NCBI RefSeq assembly: GCF_030272615.1 | Contig: NC_081411.1 | Span: 824,222,397-824,286,396, forward strand | Direction of reading: 5' to 3' | Source of the DNA: Cryptomeria japonica | Lineage: Eukaryota; Streptophyta; Pinopsida; Cupressales; Cupressaceae | Length of the DNA stretch: 64,000 nucleotides | Part shown: positions 30,731 through 42,000 of the stretch, piece after piece | Position numbering within the stretch: position 1 is the stretch's first letter | Layout: the number at the start of each line of letters is the position of its first letter | Position numbers and translations under genes: made by a program | Notes under the pieces: model-generated | What the model was told of the DNA's origin: nothing | Databases searched by the model: none | The model's input: only the letters and a program-made list of their open reading frames with translations

Positions 30731-33700
30731 TATCACCAAATAGGTATTTGTCAGATGTGTCTTCCTCGAGTGAGGGAAATGCAAGAATAGAAGAGGAAAG
30801 TGAGACATGTAGTAGATCTCAAATAGGGAGATCAACTAGAGGTCAAAAGATTAGAAGAAAATTCAATAAACACATGGAATTTTTTCTTGCTCAAGGGGGG
30901 TCATGTTCTTATGATGATGAGACCAAAGGTGACATTGAGGTGCCCTTGAGGTACAAACATCTACTGAAACAATGTGTACCCAAGGAACTTCCTCCAATAA
31001 ACACTGATTTTTGTGTTAATGAGAGGATATATCGCATAGCACCTTCATCATTACATGGTTTGGGCCTTTTTTCCATGGACAACATAAAGGTCTATTACAA
31101 CAAAGTTGCTAAATTGATGGAGTTTGTTGGACATTATTATAATTATAATGATTGGATGCAGATTGTTTGATATAAAAAAAGTATGCGTAGGTATGCACTG
31201 TCAGCCAATTATATACAACAAAAAGATAATGATCAAAGTAAACAAGTGGCTGTATACATTGATGGAAGGCCAAAAGAAACAGGGAATATTGCAGGTTTTA
31301 TAAATAGTACATGACTTGGGTCAACTAATAAGCAACCCAATTGCATATTTGAGGCACGTGAGGGAAATTGTGTGTTTGTATGTGCGATAAAATCAATAAG
31401 TGCAGGGGAAGAGCTGCTAATCTATTACAATTTGAATTGTATAGATACAAACAAAGTTACTATCATGGGGGTGGTACGTACTATATATATACCATTTAAG
31501 CCAACTTCCAATTAATGAATCCAATAAACCATTGTATTATTAAGTTTTTTTGCTAAGTCTATTGGTTTCATTTCTCTAATGTTTTTATATTTTTTCTTTG
31601 TCACAGGGCCACATGGATCCACCACATAGCACAGATAGGGGTGTAAGTCCTGACACTTCTACGGAGCAAGTAAACCTCATTGTAATTGTACAAATTAGAT
31701 AGAAGCAAATTGTTACATTATGATCTTTTCTTGAGTGTTTTGAAGTAATTTTGATAGTGTTAATTATATTCTTGTCACAGATGGATGTTTGGGATAAGGG
31801 AAAGGAACCTGCAGTACCTCAACACCTCCATAGGGATGTGGGGCACTTGATAGTGTTATGCGCTAATGACATCACACTTAGCGCAAACCCTATACAATTG
31901 GTACAAACGAATATTAGAAAAATTAGCCAAGAGATTGTTGATTTGGCAACCATAAGCCCTCAGACTGATGAGATAATAGAGAGGGTGCAACTATTGTTGC
32001 GGATAGTGGAAAACTTGCAAGTAAGCAATAATGAAAGCTTTAATCATAACAAAAGTTCAATAATGGTTTATATTTTTTTCTCTTTTATGTCATTAACTAA
32101 AATATGTATGCGTTGTTTGTACAGAAATTTATAAGGCCTCATCATCCTGGTGGCAATGATCAGGGTATTGCGGGTAGTTCAGGTGATGACCATGTTCTAT
32201 ATATTAAAACCACTCCTTTGGACTTGTGAACTTTCTTTTTTAATGTTTTATATATTTAATGTATTACTCTTCAGGTGCTGACATGGGTCTGAGGTCAACC
32301 CCAACTGTATTGCCGACTGCAATGTTGACAACACGTAGCATGTAGACATCGTCTGTTGCATCGGCTCGTGTTGACCCGCCCACTGGTGGTAGATCCCTCT
32401 TTTTCTCTCTCTTTCATTATGTGTTTATTACCCTTGAAGTGTTCTTTCTTGGAGGTATTTCATAGTGGATTCATTTACTATGGCAGAAGATGCACATGAG
32501 GATGCGCTAGAGGTGACTACTGGTGATAACATACCATCATTTCCTAGATCTTCCCGTATTGCTAGTACAGGAATGTTGCAGGCCACATTGGTGGTGAGCG
32601 ACGAAGAATTGATTCCCTTGAAGATACAGAAGGTTCTAGGTACTTTAAAATTATTATTATATATAGTCTAATTGTAATTTACTTACTGATCACTCATTTT
32701 GGACTAATGATCCCATGTTTTTTTTGCAGGAAATGATATTTTTTATAAAAATCTTAATGACATTACATTGCAGATATTTGGGCCCACCGTATGTAAAAGG
32801 TGGAACATCATACGTGAACTAACCCTTATCCACTATTTTGATTTCATATCATTGCTAGAATAGTTTTCCTTTTATCCATTTCTTGAACTATATCAAAGAT
32901 AGCTTCAGTTTATTTCTAAATCTAACAGGTTTGTTTTTGCTTTAAAGGTGGAATGACCAAGAAAAAAAGTTAAAAGATGAACTCACAAACTGTATGGTAG
33001 GGTTGTTTGGAAATGACACATTCGACAAGACTAAGCTCCTAGAAAACATTGGCACATATCTAAAGTATGTGAGGGACCAATACAGGACACATTTAGAGAA
33101 GAACGTAAAGTATGAGCGTCCCCCCATGATTCTAGAGAGGGAGTGGAAGGACCTGATTTTGGATGCAAAGGAGAGAATTGAAAGGAAAAAAGAAAATACA
33201 CCACCAGAAGCTAGAAGAAGGTATGTGATACTATTAAGAATGTGAATATGTACTAATTATTAATTATATTTATATAATCTAACATATTTCAAACTTTTCA
33301 TAGATTGAGTGACACGTCAAAGGCAACCAAGGCAAGACAAGAAAAGCATGGGCAACACAAACTCGGCTCTGGTGGTTGTATGAAACTTGCCGCACGAATT
33401 GTAAGAATCAGTAAATTAAGTATCACATCAAAATATTTATAAATTGTAAACAATTTTTTTTTTATCAAACAATACAAGAAAAATTCACAATACTAAGCAA
33501 AAATGCAGAGCTCTGAATTCAATAGAGTGCCCATAGAAGATGACAAGAGAATTGGCTACCAGCAAGGCTATATAGCCATGGCTAAACGGCTATGAGAATT
33601 GAGTGGGCAAACACGAGATTCTGATGCATCTGTCACAATGGTAAGTAAGCTAAATGAAAATTATTTCAAATTGAATGCTTAACCAATAATCTATTTGATG

Positions 33701-34433
33701 TTAAGTTTCAACATAAAGTGACTATATTTTTTTTAAATAAGCAAGCAATGATAACATTACGCTTGACATTAGAATGCAACATGATAATCATCCAACAGAA
33801 CCTATACATGAAGGTCCAGATGTGCATCCTAGTAGTGGAGGTATTCATTTGCTATTCAATTTTTTTATGTAATTATTAATAAAATTAAACATCTTAAATT
33901 GAAAATTAGTGTAGTAATTAATGTAACCTTTATTGTTAATATTTTAGAGCATGTAGTTGGTGGTGACCAAGTGGAGCATGATCCGGGTAGACAACATTAG
34001 GAACGTGATGTTCCCCAATCAGGTAAAGAGGACCACTGTTATTCCTTTAAACAAATTTAATTGCAATTGGTGTATTGATTAATGTAACATTTCGTATTTC
34101 AACTCCAGAGGATTTAGAGGGTGTTCAGCATGTCAAGGTTGAGGCTAGACAAAATGATGTGGCCCCATCAGATAAAGAGTGTAACGGTTGTGCTCTTTAA
34201 ATTAATGAAATACTTGTAACAATAATAAAAAAAATGTTTTGAATTTAACCCAATTCTTTGTTATTGCAGAGGACCCCCCTTTGGTTCAGCATCCTCATCC
34301 TTTGTATAGGACTAGGCATACATCAAGAGCATGAGAAGAGGGAAGAACATCCGAAGATGGGGGAAATGATGAAGAAGACGATGCTCCACTTAAACTTTAC
34401 ATAGCTTCAAAAAAAAAACAAAGAAAGAAATGA
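30731..34433 (+). pseudogene. Second CACTA gene: SET domain plus Transposase_24/TnpA-like region, decayed
   Basis: A clear frame starts at or upstream of 30731 (an AG acceptor-like CACAG precedes GTATCACC); the true first exon is not identified. Part 1 (30748-31470) reads as a SET domain: YRIAPSSLHGLGLFSMDNIK, then FVGHYYNYNDW, GNIAGFINST and QPNCIFEAREGNCVFVCAI, ending in SISAGEELLIYYN, the usual order of SET motifs (HGxGLF, GNxARFINxS, PNC, GEELxxxY). It has TGA stops at 31168-31170 and near 31312 in an otherwise continuous frame. Later exons (31610-, 31779-32025, 32730-, 32948-33220, 33303-, 33509-) encode a charged protein. KLLENIGTYLKYVRDQYRTH, REWKDLI and GQHKLGSGG resemble plant Transposase_24 (En/Spm TnpA-like) proteins. 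The last exon (about 34271-34433) ends with a basic tail, KKKQRKK. Post-SET cysteines are not seen. Methyltransferase activity is inference only. Confidence 0.65.
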
Positions 34434-35960
34434 TTGTAATCTACCTTATTTGATAATGAGTGATTTTTATGTGTTAATGAATGTAATTATGTGCTAATGA
34501 ATGTTCATGAATGATATGTGTTGATGATTATTGATGAATGTTGCGTGTTAATGAAAGTTAATGAATTTTATGTGTTAATGAACATTATGTGATAATGAAT
34601 GAATGTTATATTTTAATAATGGATGAAAGAATGAATGAATATTAGATGTTAACGGGGAATTTAGAGTGATGTTAGGGGGGGGAGAGGCCAAATGAGCTTC
34701 CACCTTCACATGGTTGGCCCTGTTAAGTAGAGAATATTAAACTATTCTCGAAACAAAGTGAAGCTCACTAAGGTAACACACTTTTCAATATTTCATTATG
34801 TTGCACAGTTAATCTTATTGAATAATGTACGTATATTGAATCTTAATTGCAGGGTCCAACAGAGCCAACACGAACAACACCATGGTGCGACTGCAAAATT
34901 TGTGAATATGCCTCATCATGAATAAAGCTGAATTAGCGCATTCTCTGTAAAATCTCAAATGCTCTATACTTTGGAAGTTTTTAAATTTTTATGATCATAT
35001 CGGTCCCCTACCTAAAAGATTTTTTCCTTGATTTGTTTGTGATACACATTGAGAGATTTTTGTTTTCCTTTTATTTATGCATGTCTTAACCATTCTCCAC
35101 ATGCTTCCCATTCTTATTTAGATTTTTGTATTTTTACATATGTTGGAATCTATAATTCCACGTACATGTTTTCTATGTTCTTTGTAACTATATGAAAAGG
35201 TGTAAAATGTGGGTATAGTCCAAAATCTTGATAACCAACAAGCTATTGTTGTTTAATAGTTCCAGTGTTTGTATTAATTGAAACAGTTTAACCCTTTTAA
35301 CATGTTTCATAGCAAACCTACACTTTGTATGCAATCTTATTGTTATAGTTCAATTACTGAGGTGATGTGATTTTCAAAAGTATTCCGACGAAAACAAAAT
35401 TGGTTTTCATTTATGTATTTTATTAAAATTTTAGAGTTTCCTCGTGAACAAACTTAGAAGGATTTAAAAATTCAATACAAGAGTACTAGACATAATTTCT
35501 AGAGATAGAACTGAAACTCTCTCCCATGACTTTAGATTGTTTCCATGCTCTCTAGGCTAGTAGCTTTCAGACACAAAACATAGGTCTTCTAAATTCTGTC
35601 CCAACATTAATTAGTTCCTTTCTCTTCTTTTTCATCCTTTTGGAAAGAGAATTGGAAATTGTTAGGAACAAAATCACCCTCTCATTGTATTCAAAGTAGA
35701 TTCATAGCAAAGCTAGATGCATCAATTGTTAAATCATAAACAAACACAAGCTCAAAAATTGTGTTACCAAGTACGCTTGGAACCTAGCCTGTAACTAACT
35801 AGTTCATACTAGATATTGTTTGGGTATGGTATTCAATTCTATTAGAATCTACAAAATAAATATTAACCTAGAAATTAATGTAAGTGATAACATTTTTAAA
35901 ATTATTAAATATAAATGATAATAAAATCAAAATAGCATAACATAGTTGATTTCATAAGAG
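34434..35960. other. Downstream flank of CACTA genes, AT-rich
   Basis: It contains reiterated ATGAATGTTATGTGTTAATGA-like text (34450-34640) and a G-run (34674-34681). A short Cys motif frame (TTPWCDCKICEYA, near 34880-34918) recalls the TNP2 N-terminal CPCKICKG. No further gene. No CACTA terminal repeat could be identified. Confidence 0.4.
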
Positions 35961-36241
35961 AGAAAATGAAAAAGTTCACAATATCTTCACTCGATATCCA
36001 ATATTTTTAATCCACGAGGATGAAGATGAGGATGAGATAGAAAACCAAAAGACAAGGAATTGTTTATCCAAGTTTCCAAATTTTTGAGGATAAGGAAAAA
36101 AAAAAATCCTATGAAAGAAGGAGATTGTGCAAGTCATTATCTCAAGTTAAAAGAAATTACTTTAGTAAACTAAACAAACAAATGCAATATCATACTTACG
36201 ATAAAACATATCCACTTGGTGAATAAAATGGTACATTGGCA
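35961..36241. repeat. Repeat copy 1 (LTR-like), paired with 38733-39035
   Basis: Shared blocks include GAGGATNAAGANGAGG, TTATCCAAGTTTCCAAATTT, GAAAGAAGGAGA, GATAAAACATATCCA and a final AAAATGGTACATTGGCA or AAAATATTACATTGATA. The right edge (36241) sits at ACACCCCCTTAAGTGCAA, the same polypurine-type boundary as in the 17741-22825 element. It is therefore probably the inner part of an old 3' LTR on the minus strand. Confidence 0.55.
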
Positions 36242-37260
36242 CACCCCCTTAAGTGCAATTGAGGTAAGAAGAAATGGGTCACAAGGTTAGGTATCCATGT
36301 AAAATATGAAATAACCCCAAATTATAAAGAGAGTGTACCCTCTCGAAGTAGAGACTAGAAAATCCATATGACAAAACTCCATCCCAAGTGGCATATGTGA
36401 AGGATAATATAGACCCACCCCATCCCCTAAAGTTGGTGCCTCCATAAAGAAGAGAGAAAAGCAATCCAAAATGTTGAATGGTGAATGTTGTAGTAGGTTC
36501 ATTTGCAACAAATGATGCACCTTCCTTTCACAATATGGAAATCTTGAGTTGTCAAATTGTTGAATTCCCATTCAAGTGGAATGTAGAAAGGAATTTAGAT
36601 GTATGGTTTTTGAAGTGACTCATGTGTCTTGATGTTGATGTTAAGCTGTGATTGTTCCATAAAAGATTCGGGGACTACAATCATTGAAGTATGAGACCTC
36701 AATTAATGTGAAATACAATGTGTCATGTTGCATGATATGGTGTGGATAGAACAAGTGAATTTACAATGGGAGATGATGTAACTCGATGGGCATTGTCATC
36801 AATGAGAAGACAAATATTCTCAATTGTTTCATCAATATTTGAAAGGTGAGAGTCCGCAAACAGATGTGAAATGTTTAAGTAGGCCTCCCAATGAAGTGGA
36901 TCTCATAGACACGAAGAATCCTATATAGAGAATCATTGAGAGCCCTTGAAGAAGCAAATTTGAACTTCGATGAAGCAATACATGATGGAGGAATATCTTG
37001 CAAGAGGAAATCAAAGTCATTATGGTGTCATCTAGATCTGAAATGTGGTCTACTTTTCAAAAAAGTAAAGATGCTTGATAGGAATGTGTCCCAGTGGGGT
37101 GAATCTAGAAGACTTATAATCCTATTGCAAAGAATCATGGAAAGTTCTAGAAGAAGCAACTTTTAATTCTGAAGTAGCAACATGTAGAAGAGATGTTCTC
37201 ATTTGTAGATGGAGTATCAAGAGGAGGATCACTAGTCCATGGACCAATTCATTGTTGTTA
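36242..37260 (-). pseudogene. Old relative of the gag-protease-acidic Copia-type element
   Basis: The polypurine boundary CACCCCCTTAAGTGCAA is followed by GGGTCACAAGGTTAGGTATCCATGTAAA, the counterpart of GGGTCCC...GTTAGGTACCCATGTACAA at 18298-18340. Downstream text alternates GAAGAAGC and TGAGAG-type purine stretches on the plus strand as in 18400-19100. No intact frame remains; the open stretches at 36287-36571 and 36832-37020 (minus) have no domain. Confidence 0.45.
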
Positions 37261-38732
37261 AATACCTACGCTTTTGTTCATAGTCACTTGGTGTAGGAAT
37301 GAATTCAATGAGATAGGGTAGGAGATCCTACATAATGTAATTTTTCACTATCCCTTGTTTCGAGTACAAATGGTTCTCTGAATTTATCTTGACAATAGAA
37401 TGTCGGAATTTAATACCATAATCCATGATGAAAACTACCAAAAATGGAAATTTATCTTAGTTCGCAATTACAAAATGCTTTTGTATAGGCCTCTCGAAGA
37501 TTAAGTACATCAAATTGAGACTTTATAAATTGAGTGTATGTATTAGCAATCTCCCAAATTGTTCAATGGTCTCCAAACCTTGTCAATTTTTTATTTTTAT
37601 TTTAACTCAAATATGTATGGTATAGGCATATCATTGGTTGTGTGATTTTCTTTTTCCTTAAATGCTTCTATGACCAAAAGAGACAAGTTTTAGATGAAAA
37701 TGGGGTCTTATGGGCCTTTTTGACACAATGGTAGGTTCTTTAGACCTGAAAATGCCCCAAAAACTAGTCGATTGCCTTAAGTTACAAACAAATCCTTGTT
37801 TGTGAGCATGCTTCTTGATCTCCAATTTTGGTGGAATGAAAGATAATATTGAATTTCTCAAGCCTTTTGGATGCTTCGAAACCACCAAAAAAAAGCTACT
37901 TTGATCATTGAAATGTTGTAGTGACTTGGATAAAAAAAGAAAACTAAGTCTAAACTTTAGAAGTTAGTTTTTCCTTGTCAAATTGTTTTTAATTTTCAAA
38001 TCATCCAAGGATGCAAGAGAAGTATATTTTGTTATGACAAGGTTAAAAAAACTTAGAATCTTTTGAAACCATTGAAACATGGGGACCCCTTCCCACCCTC
38101 CAAAATCCCTATTTTTTTAGGATGCAATACTTAGGGGAAACATCCCCTTGCTGCACCACTTAGGGACGTCCTAGGGACTCCAAGGAGTCTCTTGACCATC
38201 TTGAGGATTCCTATGAGTCTCCCATGGCCCTCAATTAGAAACTCCAATTCTAAACAAAAATGGTGAAATTATTGTGAAAATGTCATCCGTATTAAAGGTT
38301 TGGCAATGCCCCCTAACCTTGATGGGGGATCTGCCCCATGCCCCCCACAAGGGACACTACCCATTGAACCCAAGCCTCTACCCACCATTCTTATTGTTAA
38401 TGCAATCATTTCCATTTTTTTTATGTTGAATAGTTTAAACACTTAGTATGCCAAAGTTTCATCTGCAATTCTTATACTTATTCTTGGTTTGTTCCCAAAG
38501 TTCCAAAACTCTACCACCATTGTTAATGTTCAAATTTCAATGCAATCATTGACATATTTTTAATGTTTATTGTAAAATTTACATAGTGTGGCAAATTTTT
38601 ATTTACACTTGTTATACTTATTCTATACACATCCTTTTATAATTAATTTTTTAAGTTGTATATATATTTACATCCCACCCCGCCCCCTTCGTCATCCCCC
38701 TGTCATCCCCAAACTTAAGCCCTTGGTATGTT
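37261..38732. other. Degraded repetitive spacer
   Basis: No domain recognised. C-rich text (GGGGACCCCTTCCCACCC near 38086; CCACCCCGCCCCCTTCG near 38676) stands out. The minus-strand open stretch 37658-37888 is low in complexity and not assigned. Confidence 0.35.
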
Positions 38733-39035
38733 AAGATATGAAAGCTCACAATAGTTTCATTTGATATGTTAATTGAGGAAAAACCTACAATAAATAGCTT
38801 CCAAGATTCCAAATCCATGAGGATCATGAAGAGGTAGAAAACCAAAAAAAGAAATTGCTTATCCAAGTTTCCAAATTTGTGACAAGGAAAAAGTAGAATC
38901 TCATTCAAAGAAGGAGAATGTACAACTCATTATCTTATTCTACCTAAGTAAAAATATTACCTAATTAAGCTTTTTAATAGTGGAATATCAAACTTAGGAT
39001 AAAACATATCCAAGGTAAATAAAATATTACATTGA
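38733..39035. repeat. Repeat copy 2 (LTR-like), paired with 35961-36241
   Basis: About 75-80 percent similar to the first copy by eye, in the same orientation and 2.8 kb apart. This fits two LTRs of a decayed element, although the outer edges and primer site cannot be fixed. Confidence 0.5.
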
Positions 39036-39956
39036 TAGGCTTCTTTGGTTGCTCTAAAAGTGGTGCCTTATGAATTATGTTCTTGGATACTAAAGTTTCC
39101 AAATTATGGGCACTCTTGATAGCTTCTCGTAGAGATTGTGATTCAAAGGCTTTAACCAAACCTTTCAATGGTTTCTGTTGATGTGTTTTTTATGCACTAT
39201 GCAACACAAAATAAAATACTAAGTATTCTATCCTCTCTTGAACAAAATGCTCCCAAGTGCTAAACTACGTGATCAAATGGGATGACTCCAAGATTCCAAT
39301 AGTCAGGTCTTGACTTTATATTGTAGATAGGCTCAATGATTGTGATGTGATATCTACTAGAATCACAAGGGGGACTTAAGTTGCTTGGGTCAAGACCTAT
39401 CCATTCTCATGTTTCATGATTGATTTACACTCCATGATTTAGGTCATCCTTGAGCAACATCTCGACTTAGCCAAATTTTGTTTTTTGTACCCTAATTCTT
39501 TAATTTTGACCCCTTACTAGCATTGCCTTAGGTTTTATTGGAATTCTTGCTTCTCTAGCATGGGCACATTTCTAGGGTTCATTTGCCTAAATTGCTCTTG
39601 ATGAGCAAGCTAGTATCATGACCATGACTTAAACAAAATTTTAACTTAGTCAAATTATCTCCTCCAAACTTCTATGAGTTCATCACCTTCATTCTTCATC
39701 ATTTGGATGTCTTTTGTCATTGGAAGGTAATTCTTGACCACCATATCTCAATATTGACCTATGCTATACCCTAAAACCCTAGAACCTAGTCATGTTTACA
39801 ATTGAGATCTTGGTGACTTGATCACTTAATACAGCTTAATCATGCAGGTCTCATCTAACTCCGACTCCAACACTTAAGCAAATCAACCCTAGCAACCAAG
39901 TACTTCGGGAAATATCTTGCAACTTGACAACATAGGTAATGATGGAGGAATGGAAG
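39036..39956. other. Spacer without recognisable gene
   Basis: AT-rich, no domain, repeat or LTR edge recognised. Confidence 0.35.
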
Positions 39957-40142
39957 GTGAGACCTATAGAGGTGAGAGAGAGAGAGAGAGAGAGGGTGAG
40001 AGGTAGAGATAATGACCTGGAGAGGGTAGAGAAAGAGAAGTAGAGAGGGAGAGAAGAAGAGAGGGATGGAGAAAGAGACCTAGAGAGGGGAGAGAGAAGA
40101 GAGATAGTAGAGAGGGATAGAGAAGAGAGATAGAAGAGAGAT
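39957..40142. repeat. GA-rich polypurine tract (about 185 bp)
   Basis: An almost pure A/G strand with only scattered C/T. It contains (GA)n at 39976-39997 and many TAGAGAGGGA / GAGAGAAGAGAGATAG units. The mirror-like purine run could adopt triplex (H-DNA) structures. It directly precedes the hairpin at 40186. Confidence 0.85.
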
Positions 40143-40185
40143 ACCAATGTCAATCTTTTTCTATAAAAAAAAATTTTCTGAAAAA

Positions 40186-40379
40186 TCGGCCTATTGTCAT
40201 AATTCTGACTCCAAAGGATAAAATTCTGATAGAGGAGTGTCGTCAAATGCACATCATCCTCGTTGGAACTCTCCTAGAGGACATCCTCCAGGAGAGTTCC
40301 GACAAGGATGATGTGCATCCGACAACACTCCTCTATCAGAATTTTATCCTTTGGAGTCAGAATTCTAACGATAGGCCGA
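40186..40379. repeat. Large inverted repeat, 90-bp arms, 14-nt loop
   Basis: Arms 40186-40275 and 40290-40379 pair at about 82 of 90 positions. The loop AGAGGACATCCTCC is itself partly self-complementary. Neither arm is coding. Arms contain AATTCTGACTCCAAAGGATA and ATGCACATCATCC. It could be a fold-back/MITE-like element or, if transcribed, a source of small RNAs. Confidence 0.88.
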
Positions 40380-41629
40380 GATCACGATGGTATTCTTTCA
40401 GGGTATGAGCAACCATGGCAGCCATCAGAAAGTTTGGAGGTGATGTTAGAATTGTGACAACAACAAGGATAGTCAGAACTTCCGACACAAAGTTTTTGAT
40501 GGCTTTTTTTATTGGTAGTGCGACGAAATTGTGTCGGAATTTTGACGATTTGCCGTCGAAATTTTGACCTGAATGTACTAGTGTCTCCCAAACATAGACC
40601 AAGACCATAGGGTAAAAACATAACAAGGTACAACACAATAACAACATGAAACTCAACATGGAAAGCATCCAAAAGTCATTACAAAACTGATACAACTAAA
40701 TCACAAAGATAGCCATCAACATACAACCAAGAGCCACTTAACAAGGATCAAGCCATAAGCTCCTAATGTCAAAATACAATAATAAAGAGAGCCTCAAGAA
40801 TGCTAAATACACATAAATAGGGGAAATATATGAATCCAATAACATAGAATGATCCTCCACAATGACGCACAACATAACCTCTCATTGGAGCTACAATTAG
40901 CCATCCTCAACAACAAGGAGGCACTCAACTTGTTGGAGCAACATATCAAAACCTCAATGGACAAGTGCAAAACCACTTGTCAAATCCCAAATGGATTCAC
41001 GCATACTACAAATAAATGGAATAGTGCCCCAAAACCATCAAACATAACAAAACAAGCCTTTGGAATGAAGACCAAGCAAAGAAATCAACTTAGGGACTCA
41101 AATACCAACCTAGAAATCTGTTGACAATAATTTGATGCTATTGAAGCTCACAGTAGTGCTATTGTAATAGGGGGCCAATTCAAGGATAAAAAATATAAAG
41201 ATACTCAATTTTTCCCAAATTCACGCACGAGCCTTACAATGGCATAAATACGACCAAGAATTCAAAAGCCAATAAGAAACCAAAACAAAGCTTTGTTAAG
41301 GCCAACAATACAATGCATCCAAGAATTCCAACTTATATCGACAATAACTTGCACATAAGTGATTACAAACATAGCCACTCCAGATCTAATTAAACCAAAT
41401 GGACACAAGATAGGGTATGCAACAATAAATAAACCTCACAAAACTAAGTATTACCACAATGACTTCACAAGCAACTTATAATCAACATATCAACATACAC
41501 AAATGCCCTTTTTCGACAATACAACACACAGATTCATAAAATCATATATAATTTTTTTCCCAAAATATTACTCCTAATTACTGATGATAGAATAATCATT
41601 CATTCCCAAATCTCCCCAAACAATCTTTT
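40380..41629. other. Spacer, includes a possible CACTA-like terminus
   Basis: The minus strand from 40583 reads CACTAGTACATTCAGGTC, followed by CGACGG / CGTC / CCGACA repeats (40495-40560), which resembles a CACTA-type end with subterminal repeats. No opposite end was found. The open frame 40849-41124 (plus, 91 codons) shows no domain and is not called. Confidence 0.4.
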
Positions 41630-42000
41630 AGCAGTCGCGAAGAAAACAAATCTTTTCAAAACTCAAAATGCAAGAATGGTAAAAGATCTCCAACCTGGAA
41701 GTAGAGTGATGGTAATGCAATCATAGAAGAGGAAAAATCCAAACAAGCAAGCTTTCCAAAATTCAACCCAACCAAGCAATTCTAAAATCCAAAAGTCACA
41801 AAAAGATATCCTGAAGCACACCCACAAAAATGCTCACAAAGCCAATAAATAGAATCTCATTCAAAAGCACAGAAGAATATATGTCAATTAAAATATTTCA
41901 AGAAAATATATTCTATACCAACCCCCCTTCCAAAAATCGAGGTAAGAATACAAAATAATATTATTTACTTACCCTCAAATCTCAACCAATAAAATAATAG
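41630..42000. repeat. Repeat copy 1, paired with 43380-43725
   Basis: Shared order of blocks: AAAATGCAANNANGGTAAAA, ATCTCCAACNT, GGNAATGCAA, CAATAAATANAATTTCATTC, CAATTAAAA, TATTATTTANTTACCC, AATCTC(T)CAACCAATA, AGGGTA, ATAATATTTAATTA. The orientation is the same at a distance of about 1.74 kb. It may be two LTR fragments or a local duplication. Confidence 0.6.

Noticed and set aside
40849-41124. Open frame of 91 codons on the plus strand
   Set aside because: No recognisable domain, no conserved neighbour and typical of chance frames in A/C-rich sequence.
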